The notes under the pieces were generated by a model. The model searched no databases and was not told the DNA's origin. It worked only from the letters and a program-made list of their open reading frames with translations. From Candidatus Avelusimicrobium intestinipullorum (GTDB taxonomy: Bacteria; Elusimicrobiota; Elusimicrobia; Elusimicrobiales; Elusimicrobiaceae), in the NCBI GenBank assembly GCA_944324635.1, contig CALUXC010000002.1:1-64000 (forward strand): a DNA stretch of 64,000 bases, read 5' to 3'. Positions 26,223-34,935 of the stretch are shown one piece after another. Within the stretch, counting starts at the first letter, position 1; each line of letters starts with the position of its first letter. The translations under genes and the position numbers were made by a program.

Positions 26223-26532
26223 ATATTCTCCTTCGTCTACATGATATCAAATTATCTAAGAGCCTTTTTCCCTTGTTCGCTCTCTGCTTTCACTTGGTCT
26301 GATTTATCCTCTTTTATTTTTACTTACCAATATCCATCACAAGTTTTGAAACTTGTTTTTTGTTTATCAGTGCCGAGAAGATCGCCTAGAGAAATCTTCA
26401 TAAAGGAAAGAAATTCTTTCTCTATACCAAACATACGGATATTTTCTCAAAATGTAATTTGTCCAAACGTAACAAAATTATTTAACCGCTCCTATTTCCC
26501 CATATATACGTGTATTTTGTTATACTAGAGAA
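26223..26532. other. Intergenic region between divergent genes
   Basis: 310 bp, AT-rich. No gene or RNA recognised. At the right end TATACT (26521-26526), with TG one base before it, is an extended -10 box. Transcription would start at or next to the ATG at 26533, so that gene may have a leaderless mRNA. Confidence 0.45.
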
Positions 26533-27429
26533 ATGAAAATAAAAATTAAATCTTCCGCTTTTTTTGCGCCTTCTATTTTTACTGTTTTTTATGTGCTGTT
26601 TTTTATCTTTATACTAGGCTCCATTAATGCCTCCGGCCTTTGGCCCAGCGAAGGAACTTTGGCAGAATTTCTGGCCTATGTAAAAGAAAGGAACTATTTT
26701 TATTATCTGTTGTTAAACAATCTGCATTGGCTGTTGGTCGGCGTGGCTGTTTTGTTTGGGCTGTTTATTATGCAACATGCCCGCCAAAGGAAACATAAAA
26801 ATGATTTTCGCAGCCTTACTTTTGAAGCAAAAGGCGTTCTGCTCGAAATGCCGCACAACCAACACCCCATTTTATTGCCTTACGAACAAACCCAACTGGC
26901 TATACGCATACGCACCGCCCTTATCTACAACCAAAAATCCGGGCGTCATCATTGGGCGTTGGCTCGGTTTGAGCTTTCGTTTAACCAGCAGGGGCACACC
27001 TTTTCGGCTTGGCATGTGGCAAAGTTTCCCTTTTTACAACAAATTTTGGACGAGGGGAAAAAATTTCAATCCTGCACTGTGCAAGTCTCCCCGTTAAATG
27101 AAAAGGAAACGCCTTGCCATGCAGAACTGGACTTTATTCGCTTTCTGGAAGAACAAATTGAAAATCACCGCCGATACGGGCTCATGCTGACGGATTTCCC
27201 GCAACAGCGAAGTGCCAATCTGGTATTAGGCACGTGCCTGCTATTTTTGTTATTTATGATGAGCCTTAGCTTTCGCTTTTTCATTTCGGGCCACGCAAGC
27301 CTTTGGGTCCTGGTTGGAGCGGGGCTGTTTATGTTGCTAATATTGTGCGCATCTATCAAAAGTTTTGTGTGTTTCTTTGCGGGTTTGAAGAGAGAAAGGC
27401 AATTGCAAAAACTTAAAAGGCGCCAATAA
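26533..27429 (+). CDS. Hypothetical integral membrane protein (298 aa)
   Basis: Four hydrophobic segments: about residues 10-32, 63-82, 232-250 and 255-280. Between the two pairs lies a soluble domain of about 140 residues with a basic start and a HWALARFELSFNQQGHTFSAW segment. The C-terminus is Arg/Lys-rich. No family recognised. There is no ribosome binding site, but a -10 box ends 6 nt before the ATG. Followed by a strong terminator. Confidence 0.7.
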   Translation: MKIKIKSSAFFAPSIFTVFYVLFFIFILGSINASGLWPSEGTLAEFLAYVKERNYFYYLLLNNLHWLLVGVAVLFGLFIMQHARQRKHKNDFRSLTFEAKGVLLEMPHNQHPILLPYEQTQLAIRIRTALIYNQKSGRHHWALARFELSFNQQGHTFSAWHVAKFPFLQQILDEGKKFQSCTVQVSPLNEKETPCHAELDFIRFLEEQIENHRRYGLMLTDFPQQRSANLVLGTCLLFLLFMMSLSFRFFISGHASLWVLVGAGLFMLLILCASIKSFVCFFAGLKRERQLQKLKRRQ

Positions 27430-27450
27430 CGCTTCCTTTACGATATTATA

Positions 27451-27478
27451 AAAATCCCCCTTCACGGGGGATTTTTAT
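27451..27478. terminator. Bidirectional terminator
   Basis: Stem AAATCCCCC / GGGGGATTT with loop TTCAC, A run before and T run after. It serves convergent genes ending at 27429 and 27486. Confidence 0.85.
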
Positions 27479-27485
27479 TTCTCTA

Positions 27486-29102
27486 TTATTCGTTTATTTT
27501 CTCTACGCGGCAAATGGCCAAATCCGTGGAATAAACTGTAAAATTATTCACAAACCGTTGGCAATTTTCCCGTTTGCCCTTTAGGCCAAAACGGGCCAAG
27601 GTGGCGGGATTTACAATCATCGGCCAATCCACGGAAACAATATAGATGGGCCCTGTATGGGAGGCAATTTTTTGACGTTGAGCCTCTTCAAAACGGAATT
27701 GATAGTATTGGGCCGAGATATTATTGCGCTGGGCGGCGCGCTCCCGAAACTCCGGTGGATACTCCTGCGGAATGGACTTAAACCCGCCCATATACGTAGC
27801 CTTTGGGTTTAACAGCGGAGCCAGATAGGAAGAGGGCAAATGCATAAAAAACACCAGGCTGTCATCTTCCACTTGCGGCTTTTGATTAAACACTACGGCC
27901 TGCTCTAAAAACATTTCATGGTGCCAATCCGGCGATTGGTACCCCATCATGCTCACCCCCAACACCAGGCACGCAGCGTACACTCCCCATTGTTTTCGGC
28001 CCAGTTCCGCACACAAGCCCACTAGCACTACCCCGCATAAGGCTTCCAAGCAGGCGGCATAGCGCAAAATGGAAAATTGCGTCAGCCAGGCCACATACCC
28101 CGCCGCTCCGTATATCCACAGGCACGAAGCCGCCGTCAGCTCCAGTTTTTTTAGACGTTTTTTAAGAATTAATACGCCCAGCACGCCCATACCGCACAGC
28201 CATAATGCCAAGCGGGCATCTTGCAAGGGCGCTTCCGCCACCGTAGGAGCCGATTGGAAAGCCCAATAAAACGGATAAAACAGCCACTGCAGCCAATTTT
28301 GAGGGAAGAAGCGAAATTCCGTCAGGTATGTGTCCGCAAAATACGGGGAGTGGAAAATATGGTTATAAAACGGGAAAATGGGGTTTCCATACAAAACGTA
28401 ATTCTGCCACATAAAATAGCCGTTTGTCAGCAAAAACCCGGCCGCCAAACAAGCCGCATACCACCCAAATACCTTGTGGGGGTTTTCAAAGCGTTTCAAA
28501 TAGACCAACAAGACCAAACACAACCCCACCCCAAAAGGCGCGGCCGATAACTTAAGCCCCACCGCCGCCCCGCCTACAACCGCCGCCGCATACGCCCACG
28601 GGAAGGCTTTTTGTATGCGTATACCATGAAGCAGTAGCCAAAAAGCCGCAATATTTAATATAGCCAAGGGGATTTCGTTGGTAGTCGTACCAATCTGCGA
28701 GGCAATCCCCGCCGCACTACAGCCAATAAGTGCCGCCAAAGCCGCATATATTTTAGGGTAGTCCGTCTCCCGAAACAGATATTTTGCAAAGTAATACACC
28801 AGCCACACGAGCACCCCGTAAGGCAGCCCCATAAAAAAAGCGATCCATTTGGGGGCATTAAAAAAAGCAAAAAATACTTTATAAAAATATATGTCCAACA
28901 GCGGATTTAAGGCCGAGTGAACCCCGGCGGCAAACAGGTCCTGCCCGGTTTTCCCCTCCAAAAAAGCATACGGGTTATACAAATGGTAATTTAGCAGATC
29001 AAAATTAACGTCTATTCCCAGCCACATGCTATAGAGGCCGGCCAACACCATCAGCAGGATTAAAAGTAGTACGGAGGGGATATATTTAGCACATCGTTTC
29101 AT
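27486..29102 (-). CDS. Polytopic membrane protein, GT-C glycosyltransferase-like
   Basis: 538 aa with about 10-11 membrane segments. An early extracytoplasmic loop reads GIDVNFDLLNYHLYNPYAFL, carrying an acidic residue as in GT-C enzymes that use lipid-linked sugars. A soluble C-terminal part has SVDWPMIVNPATLARFGLKG. The protein at 59935-61653 is a clear paralogue with the same loop and C-terminus. It lies directly downstream of a GT2 enzyme that may make its lipid-linked donor (inference). Substrate unknown. Confidence 0.65.
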   Translation of the reverse strand: MKRCAKYIPSVLLLILLMVLAGLYSMWLGIDVNFDLLNYHLYNPYAFLEGKTGQDLFAAGVHSALNPLLDIYFYKVFFAFFNAPKWIAFFMGLPYGVLVWLVYYFAKYLFRETDYPKIYAALAALIGCSAAGIASQIGTTTNEIPLAILNIAAFWLLLHGIRIQKAFPWAYAAAVVGGAAVGLKLSAAPFGVGLCLVLLVYLKRFENPHKVFGWYAACLAAGFLLTNGYFMWQNYVLYGNPIFPFYNHIFHSPYFADTYLTEFRFFPQNWLQWLFYPFYWAFQSAPTVAEAPLQDARLALWLCGMGVLGVLILKKRLKKLELTAASCLWIYGAAGYVAWLTQFSILRYAACLEALCGVVLVGLCAELGRKQWGVYAACLVLGVSMMGYQSPDWHHEMFLEQAVVFNQKPQVEDDSLVFFMHLPSSYLAPLLNPKATYMGGFKSIPQEYPPEFRERAAQRNNISAQYYQFRFEEAQRQKIASHTGPIYIVSVDWPMIVNPATLARFGLKGKRENCQRFVNNFTVYSTDLAICRVEKINE

Positions 29103-29119
29103 AATGAGGCAAGAGAGAA

Positions 29120-29827
29120 CTACTTAAAAAACTCTTTCAAAATGGTACGCAAATGCCGCAGCCCGTCCCGCCAGGGGCGTAGGTACGGCTTGTGGGCGGG
29201 GTGTGCACAGCGCAAAGCCACGGGCACTTCCAAATAGCGCAGCTTTTGCTTGGAAACGGCAATCAGCATTTCGCTGGCGTACTCCATACCGGGCTGTTTT
29301 AAGCGCAAGGATTTATAAATATCCCGGCGAAAAGCCCTCATGCCGCCGTTGCAGTCATATACGGGCATTCCATACAGCCACCGAATCAGGGCCGACAAAA
29401 CAGGCGTGCCAAAATAACGGTTCAGCCACGGCATAGCTCCCGCCTCTAAAGTATTATTAAGGCGGTTTCCCAGCACAAAATCGGCACGGTTTTCAAGCAA
29501 AGGCGTCACCATTTTAGGGATATCGTAAAAGGGATACGAGCAGTCCGCATCGCCAAACAGCACAAACGTGCCTTGTGCGGCCAAAATTCCCCCATTTACG
29601 GCCGAGCCATATCCTCTTTTTTTAACCGACACAACCCGCGCGCCAAACTGCTCGGCCAGCTTTGCACTGGCGTCCGTAGAGCCGTTATCCGCCACAATTA
29701 TTTCGTAAGAGAGGTGCATTTTTTCTGCCGCTTGGCGGATTTCGCTTAAACAAAACGGCAACGAAGCCTCCTCATTTAAGCAAGGAAGCACCACACTTAG
29801 CACGATATCTTTTTCGGAAAGGGCCAT
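29120..29827 (-). CDS. Glycosyltransferase family 2 (dolichyl-phosphate-mannose synthase-like)
   Basis: 235 aa, GT-A fold: SVVLPCLNEEASLPFCL, IIVADNGSTDAS, then the metal-binding FGDADCSYPF (DAD) and VYDCNGGMRAFRRD. No C-terminal membrane anchor. It probably transfers a sugar from a nucleotide donor to polyprenyl phosphate. The downstream GT-C-like protein (18 nt away) fits as user of the product. Confidence 0.85.
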   Translation of the reverse strand: MALSEKDIVLSVVLPCLNEEASLPFCLSEIRQAAEKMHLSYEIIVADNGSTDASAKLAEQFGARVVSVKKRGYGSAVNGGILAAQGTFVLFGDADCSYPFYDIPKMVTPLLENRADFVLGNRLNNTLEAGAMPWLNRYFGTPVLSALIRWLYGMPVYDCNGGMRAFRRDIYKSLRLKQPGMEYASEMLIAVSKQKLRYLEVPVALRCAHPAHKPYLRPWRDGLRHLRTILKEFFK

Positions 29828-29845
29828 ATGTTTTAGTTAAGCATA

Positions 29846-29882
29846 AAAAAAGAGAACCGGCAATTTTATCCGGTTCTCTTCT
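29846..29882 (-). terminator. Terminator for the pilin gene
   Basis: Stem AGAGAACCGG / CCGGTTCTCT with a 9-nt loop, then a T run on the minus strand; 15 nt past the pilin stop. Confidence 0.85.
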
Positions 29883-29894
29883 GCAAAAGAAAGT

Positions 29895-30425
29895 TTATTC
29901 GGTATAACAGGTTTCCCCGCTCACGCAAACAGAAGTGGCGGCTGTGGTGCCGCCCACTATCGCGCGGCACACTTCGGCGCCCTTGGCGGAACTACCAACC
30001 ACCCCGCATGTTTTGCGGCCATTATTAATGCCTAAAATATAGTCTCCACGATCGCCAGAGCCACCCCAGTTCCACGCCCCGGCAGGTTCCACACGGTTTT
30101 CGGTAGAGCCGGCACCCATATTGTATTGATTGCCTAAAATAAAGAGATAATCTTTCCCCTGAAAGCTATAGCCCGTGGCAGTATTTCCGTCTTTATCCGT
30201 AAACGTAAGGGTCAGATCTTCAAAAGGATAAACCTTGCCGGAGGTACCTTGTGCCAAGTTGGCCAATTTTTGCGCGTCATTGATAGACTTAATCAGTTGA
30301 TACGCATTTGCGGCGCGGGATTTTTCCACCGCTTTGGTATACTGCGGCAAAGCCACGCTGGATAAAATGCCGATAATCAACACCACCACCAACAGTTCGA
30401 TTAAGGTAAACCCGTGATTTTTCAT
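29895..30425 (-). CDS. Type IV pilin / pseudopilin
   Basis: 176 aa. Prepilin signal KNHG-FTLIELLVVVLIIGIL: cleavage after G, methylated F1 and E5, followed by the hydrophobic helix and VALPQYTKAVEKSRAANAYQ. The C-terminal domain has cysteine pairs (CGVVG...EVCRAI, CVSGETCYTE), as in many major pilins. AAGGAG lies upstream of the ATG; upstream in-frame codons have no start signal. It needs an assembly machine not seen in this window. A larger pilin-like protein is at 61744. Confidence 0.9.
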   Translation of the reverse strand: MKNHGFTLIELLVVVLIIGILSSVALPQYTKAVEKSRAANAYQLIKSINDAQKLANLAQGTSGKVYPFEDLTLTFTDKDGNTATGYSFQGKDYLFILGNQYNMGAGSTENRVEPAGAWNWGGSGDRGDYILGINNGRKTCGVVGSSAKGAEVCRAIVGGTTAATSVCVSGETCYTE

Positions 30426-30508
30426 TTTTTTCTCCTTTGTCAGTTTGAAGGTTATTATAGCATAAAAAGACTTAAAATAAATGGAAATATTATAAACAGA
30501 TAAAATAA

Positions 30509-30535
30509 CAAATCCCCCCTTGGCGGGAGGATTTG
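30509..30535 (-). terminator. Terminator for the ChaN-like gene
   Basis: Imperfect stem CAAATCCCCCC / GGGAGGATTTG with loop TTGGC, followed on the minus strand by TTATTTTA. Confidence 0.6.
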
Positions 30536-30538
30536 CAA

Positions 30539-31747
30539 TCAGGAAATTTTTACGGGAAAACGATTCGGTAATCCAATCCGGAGGTTTTTCCCCACTCCCG
30601 TTTGGACATATGCGGGGGAATCCTTCCATTCAAACATTCTTTTGCTTCCCCCCGAGGTAAAAGCCGGGTGCCGCCCTTTCCATACATAGTTCAAAACGGA
30701 GAACGTCCGCCCGGCCGCCTCGTCCGCTACGGCTTCCACCACCACCGGGTTTTCTTGGGCAAAAAAGCGCGGTAAGGACATGGGCATATTCCACGACACG
30801 TGAGACATTCCCCCAAAGAACACAAATAACGCGTCCGGGTGTTGGGCCCGTATGCGCTGCATTTGCGCGCGTATCACACGGGCAAACCCGCGGTTGCGCC
30901 GGGCCAGTCCCTGCACGGTGGAAATACTGCCCTGGGCAGACAGTGTCTGCGATACAACCGCATCCTCCACCGGGAAAATCTCTATCCCGTTTTGGTTCAG
31001 CTCCATAAACATATCCCGAAACCCGCTCCCCGGCTGCATCAAACGCGCATTGGGGGAGCTTGCATCTTGCACGTCCCAAGCGTATTCCACAGTTTCCGCT
31101 TCCGAACGGGCATAGCTATGCGGGAAAGCCGGCTCCTTTTTCACCGGCCTTAAATAGACGGCTTCAGCAAAAAGTACGATTTTTCGTCCCGGATTTTTGG
31201 CTTGTATATTCTTTAGCACCTTGGCAATGCCTTTACGCGGAGCCACCTGGCCGTGAATTTCTCCCACAAATATCAGTTTTTCCCCGGCCAGTTTTTCAGC
31301 CAGCACTTCTTCGGCCCTATCCCCCGTATAAGAGGAAAAAGCGTCTTGGCTTTCTTGCCGCAAATCTTTTACTTTTTGCGTGCGCCGTTCCACCCCCTGC
31401 AGGGCGTCTTCCAGCCAGCGTTCCTGCTTGTCGGAAATAACGGGATCTGTCGGCACGAAGCGGAAATAGCGGGCCACTTGCTGCGGGATTTGCATGGTTT
31501 GCGTATGGAGCGGAATTGGCCTTAACGAAAGAGCTCTTTTTTCCACTTCCTGCAAATACTTGGCATTTAGCTTATACACTTCCCCCCACCGCTTGGACGC
31601 GGCCGACATCGCGCTGATATCCGCCCCTTTCACCCGGCAAACACCGGGCGGAGTAATCAGCTTGCGAGCCCCTTTAACGGGGAGTTTTTGAGCAAAGGCC
31701 TGCGGCGTCACAAACGCCAAGGCTAAAAGAAGTGTCCAAGTCTTCAT
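30539..31747 (-). CDS. Secreted ChaN/TIKI-like protein (402 aa)
   Basis: Signal peptide MKTWTLLLALAFVTPQAFAQ. After a Lys/Arg-rich helical region, the domain from about 165 reads KLIFVGEIHGQVAPRKGI, then VLFAEAVY, then EIFPVEDAV and, near the C-terminus, FVFFGGMSHVSWN. GEIHG and the later GxxH are hallmarks of the ChaN/TraB/EreA superfamily (metal or haem-related hydrolases). The role here is unknown. The distant relative at 25287 shares this fold. Followed by its own terminator. Confidence 0.65.
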   Translation of the reverse strand: MKTWTLLLALAFVTPQAFAQKLPVKGARKLITPPGVCRVKGADISAMSAASKRWGEVYKLNAKYLQEVEKRALSLRPIPLHTQTMQIPQQVARYFRFVPTDPVISDKQERWLEDALQGVERRTQKVKDLRQESQDAFSSYTGDRAEEVLAEKLAGEKLIFVGEIHGQVAPRKGIAKVLKNIQAKNPGRKIVLFAEAVYLRPVKKEPAFPHSYARSEAETVEYAWDVQDASSPNARLMQPGSGFRDMFMELNQNGIEIFPVEDAVVSQTLSAQGSISTVQGLARRNRGFARVIRAQMQRIRAQHPDALFVFFGGMSHVSWNMPMSLPRFFAQENPVVVEAVADEAAGRTFSVLNYVWKGRHPAFTSGGSKRMFEWKDSPAYVQTGVGKNLRIGLPNRFPVKIS

Positions 31748-31789
31748 ATTTACAGTTTAATCACCAAACACTGTCCCGTCAAGAATTTA

Positions 31790-31836
31790 CCCCTTGTTTT
31801 TCCGGTCAAATTCATACATAATATAGAAAGTTATTT
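31790..31836 (+). promoter_or_regulatory. Promoter of small ORF
   Basis: TTGTTT, 17 bp, CATAAT, about 25 nt before the ribosome binding site AAGGAG. Confidence 0.5.
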
Positions 31837-31852
31837 TTAAGGAGCGAAATAG

Positions 31853-31963
31853 ATGACCTCGGAACTGTACAAGAACATTTCCCTTTCCGCAAAACCGGAA
31901 ACCGTTTGGCAGGGCAAGCAATACCTGGCCGGCCGTTTGGCGTCGCTTTTTCGCAAAAAATAA
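31853..31963 (+). CDS. Small protein, 36 aa
   Basis: An ATG preceded by TTAAGGAG (7 nt) opens a 36-codon frame: MTSELYKNISLSAKPETV, WQGKQYLAGRLASLFRKK, stop TAA. It is followed 17 nt later by a strong terminator and preceded by a promoter, so it is a complete small transcription unit. The peptide is basic, with an amphipathic C-terminal helix (YLAGRLASLFRKK) that could bind membrane or nucleic acid. Not recognised as a known family. Confidence 0.65.
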   Translation: MTSELYKNISLSAKPETVWQGKQYLAGRLASLFRKK

Positions 31964-31980
31964 TTTTCCTGCTTGCTTGT

Positions 31981-32006
31981 AAGCCCCCTTTCGGGGGCTT
32001 TTTTAA
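31981..32006 (+). terminator. Terminator of small ORF
   Basis: Stem AAGCCCCC / GGGGGCTT with loop TTTC, followed by T6. Confidence 0.9.
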
Positions 32007-32068
32007 TCCTTTTTTATATAACCCTTTTTAACCGTTTGGCGTGGCTTTTTTCCGGGTTCAATTTATTA

Positions 32069-32130
32069 TAATATAGGAAAGAAACCGCCGTTTGGCCCCG
32101 CAGGGTGCCTTGCGGGATAGGAGGGGGATT
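32069..32130 (+). promoter_or_regulatory. Promoter and leader hairpin of the moxR-bat operon
   Basis: A consensus TATAAT near 32069, then a leader of about 50 nt containing a hairpin CCCGCAGG / CCTTGCGGG just before the ribosome binding site AGGAGGGGG. The hairpin may modulate translation of moxR. Confidence 0.5.
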
Positions 32131-33114
32131 ATGGATATTACGACGCTTAACAAACAAGTCCAACAGGAAAGCATTTTCTTACAGGATTTGAAACGTGAAG
32201 TGGGCAAGGTGATCGTGGGGCAGGAAGCCCTGGTGGAAAAAATGCTGGTGGCCTTGCTGGCAGACGGACACATTTTAATTGAAGGCGTTCCGGGCCTGGC
32301 CAAAACGCTGGCCGTAAAAACCTTGGCCCAAGCCATTCACGCGCAGTTCCAGCGCATTCAGTTCACGCCCGATTTGCTCCCGGCCGATATTACCGGTACG
32401 CTTATTTTTAATCCCAAAGACGGTTTATTTTACCCCAAACGCGGGCCGGTGTTTTCCAACTTCGTCCTGGCCGACGAAATCAACCGTTCCCCCGCCAAAG
32501 TGCAAAGTGCCCTCTTGGAAGCCATGCAGGAACGCCAAGTAACCATCGGCGAGCAGACCTATAAACTGCCTTCTCCTTTTATGGTAATGGCTACGCAGAA
32601 CCCCGTAGAACAGGAAGGCACCTACCCCCTGCCCGAAGCGCAGGTGGACCGCTTTATGCTTAAAGTGCTGGTCACGTATCCGACGAAAGAAGAAGAAAAA
32701 ATGATTTTGGAACGCATGGCCTCGCACCAACCGATTGAGATTAACACCAACGTCACGCCCGAGATGATCCTCAAAGCCCGCGCGGTAACGGACGGCATCT
32801 ACGTGGACGAAAAAATCAAGAACTACATCGTAGACTTGGTGTTCGCCACGCGCGACCCGAAAGCCGCCGGCTTGGAAAAATTGGCCTCGTTTATTGCTTA
32901 CGGCGCCAGCCCGCGCGCGACCATTTTCCTCACGCAGGCGGCCAAAGCGTATGCTTTCTTAAACGGCCGTGGCTACGTAACGCCCGAAGACATCAAGGCC
33001 GTCGGGCTGGACGTGCTGCGCCACCGCGTGTTGCTCTCTTACGAAGCGGAAGCCGAAAACATTTCGTCCGATCAGATCGTCAAACAAATTTTTGACGCGG
33101 TGGACGTACCGTAG
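32131..33114 (+). CDS. MoxR-family AAA+ ATPase
   Basis: 327 aa. Walker A is GVPGLAKT (about 54), Walker B is VLADEINRSPAKVQ, and sensor/arginine finger segment is ATQNPVEQEGTYPLPEAQVD, all typical of MoxR. MoxR ATPases act as chaperones that insert or activate von Willebrand-factor (VWA) proteins. The next genes encode DUF58 and VWA proteins, the usual operon. The start is the ATG after AGGAGGGGG. Confidence 0.93.
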   Translation: MDITTLNKQVQQESIFLQDLKREVGKVIVGQEALVEKMLVALLADGHILIEGVPGLAKTLAVKTLAQAIHAQFQRIQFTPDLLPADITGTLIFNPKDGLFYPKRGPVFSNFVLADEINRSPAKVQSALLEAMQERQVTIGEQTYKLPSPFMVMATQNPVEQEGTYPLPEAQVDRFMLKVLVTYPTKEEEKMILERMASHQPIEINTNVTPEMILKARAVTDGIYVDEKIKNYIVDLVFATRDPKAAGLEKLASFIAYGASPRATIFLTQAAKAYAFLNGRGYVTPEDIKAVGLDVLRHRVLLSYEAEAENISSDQIVKQIFDAVDVP

Positions 33115-33134
33115 TTTTTTGTCGGGGGTAGACC

Positions 33135-34025
33135 GTGGATACCGCGGAAATTCTCAAAAAAGTACGCCAAATTGAAATCCAGACGAACAAATTGGTGTCG
33201 GAAACGTTCGCCGGGGAATACTTAAGTGCGTTTAAGGGACAAGGGATAGAGTTCGCCGAGGTGCGTGAATACACCCCGGGGGACGACGTCCGCTCCATAG
33301 ATTGGAACGTCACCGCGCGCACGGGCGTGCCGTATATCAAAAAGTATAACGAAGAACGCGAACTGACGCTGATGATTGCGTGCGACGTGTCTGCCTCGCA
33401 GCAGTTTGGTTCTTCGGGCAAACTGAAGTTGGAAGCCGCGGCCGAACTGGCGGCCCTGTTTGCTTTTTCCGCCATCAAAAACAGCGATAAAGTAGGTCTG
33501 TTGCTGTTTTCGGACAAAATAGAACTGTTTGTTCCCCCCCGCAAAGGCAAAAAGCACGTTCTGCGCCTCATTCGCGAGCTGGTGGCATTTGAACCCCAAA
33601 GCAAAGGGACCGACATCGGCCTTTGCCTGGAAACGCTGACCAAGGTTATCAAACGCCAGGGCATTTTGATTTTAATTTCGGACTTTTTGTCCCCCGTTTC
33701 CTCTTTTTCCAAACCGTTCAAGCTGGCCGCGCGCAAGTTTGACCTGATTCCCGTTATCGTGCAGGACAAACTGGAAACGCGCCTGCCGCCCTTAAGCGCC
33801 TGTATAGACGTAACGGACCCCGAAACGGGCGAAGAAGATTTTTTGTGTTTGTCCTCCGGCGAGATTAACGCCGCCTTGGCCGAACACGCCCAAAAGCAGG
33901 ACTTAAACCTGCGCGCCTTGTTCAACCCGTATAAGATAGAACCCATTCGGGTGGATACGGCCCTTTCGCCGGCGGACCCGGTGATTGCGTTTTTCAAGCA
34001 ACGCGCCAAAAAGATTAGGAGATAG
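33135..34025 (+). CDS. DUF58 domain protein
   Basis: 296 aa, GTG start with GGGGGT upstream. The DUF58 signature is visible at EVREYTPGDDVRSIDWNVTA, followed by a VWA-like fold with ACDVSASQQF in the metal-site position. Partner of MoxR in the aerotolerance operon. Soluble, no membrane segment. Confidence 0.9.
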   Translation: MDTAEILKKVRQIEIQTNKLVSETFAGEYLSAFKGQGIEFAEVREYTPGDDVRSIDWNVTARTGVPYIKKYNEERELTLMIACDVSASQQFGSSGKLKLEAAAELAALFAFSAIKNSDKVGLLLFSDKIELFVPPRKGKKHVLRLIRELVAFEPQSKGTDIGLCLETLTKVIKRQGILILISDFLSPVSSFSKPFKLAARKFDLIPVIVQDKLETRLPPLSACIDVTDPETGEEDFLCLSSGEINAALAEHAQKQDLNLRALFNPYKIEPIRVDTALSPADPVIAFFKQRAKKIRR

Positions 34026-34026
34026 C

Positions 34027-34935
34027 GTGAAAAAACTTGTATTGTTGTGTCTTTTTATATGGACTGCCGGCAGCATATTCGGGCAGGAAATCAGCGTGGT
34101 GGAAAAACGCACCGCCGAAAAGGTGCCGTTTGCCCAGCCGTTTGCGTTGCAATTTGTGCTGTCCCACACGCCCGGGTATCAAGTCACGCTGGACGAGGAC
34201 TCCCTCTCTTCGGATTTTGAAATTACGCAAGTTTCCTCGGCGGAAAACTCCCCCGGCACCCTCACGTACGATTTTACGGCCATTCCCTTTGTACTGGGAA
34301 AAAGCACTTTCACCGTTACCTTTGACCTGACGCAAGAAGGCAAAACGGTGGCCCAGGCCAAAGAAGAAGTGTTTGTGGACGTGCCCCGCGTAAAAACCTT
34401 TGACGACCCCAACCTGCGCGAAATCCGCCCGCCGCATGTTCCCGCCGGGTGGCTGACGTGGCTGTTGGTGGCGCTGGCGCTGTGTGCGCTGGCCGTTACG
34501 GGATATTATTGGTACAAACGCCTCCAGGCCAAACCGCGCGAAATTGCCCGCGAGCAGGACACCCGCCCCGGCAACGTGATAGCTCTTTCTAAAATAGACG
34601 CCCTGCTGGACAGCGGCCTGTGGGAAAACCAGCAATACAAACTGTTCTATATCACATTGTCCGACATTCTGCGCGAATACCTGTGGAGGCAGTTTCATGT
34701 GGACGCTTCGTCCGACACTACGGCCGAACTGCTGCGCCGCGTGAAAACCATGCCGCAAATGAAGCCGCTGATGAACCAACTGAGGGAATTTTTAAGTTCG
34801 GGCGATTTGGTTAAGTTTGCCAAAGCCGTACCCAGCGAACAAATCCGCGACAAGGACGTCACGCTGCTGCGCCAAATCATCACAGAAACCGCCCCCAAAG
34901 AGCTGGCCCCGCTGGCAAGCAAGGAGGAAGCATGA
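34027..34935 (+). CDS. BatD/DUF4381-like membrane protein
   Basis: 302 aa from the GTG after TAGGAG. Signal peptide KKLVLLCLFIWTAGSIFGQ, a β-rich periplasmic domain (25-135), one membrane helix (WLTWLLVALALCALAVTGYYW), then a cytoplasmic helical domain with ALLDSGLWENQQYKLFYITL, typical of DUF4381-type proteins next to VWA genes. Overlaps the next gene by 4 nt. Confidence 0.75.
   Translation: MKKLVLLCLFIWTAGSIFGQEISVVEKRTAEKVPFAQPFALQFVLSHTPGYQVTLDEDSLSSDFEITQVSSAENSPGTLTYDFTAIPFVLGKSTFTVTFDLTQEGKTVAQAKEEVFVDVPRVKTFDDPNLREIRPPHVPAGWLTWLLVALALCALAVTGYYWYKRLQAKPREIAREQDTRPGNVIALSKIDALLDSGLWENQQYKLFYITLSDILREYLWRQFHVDASSDTTAELLRRVKTMPQMKPLMNQLREFLSSGDLVKFAKAVPSEQIRDKDVTLLRQIITETAPKELAPLASKEEA

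Noticed and set aside
26241..26528. 95-codon plus-strand frame in an intergenic region
   Set aside because: No binding site, composition unlike proteins of the window, and it overlaps the likely promoter of the next gene.
33080..34009. 309-codon frame antisense to the DUF58 gene
   Set aside because: The plus strand has the DUF58 signature, good start and operon position.
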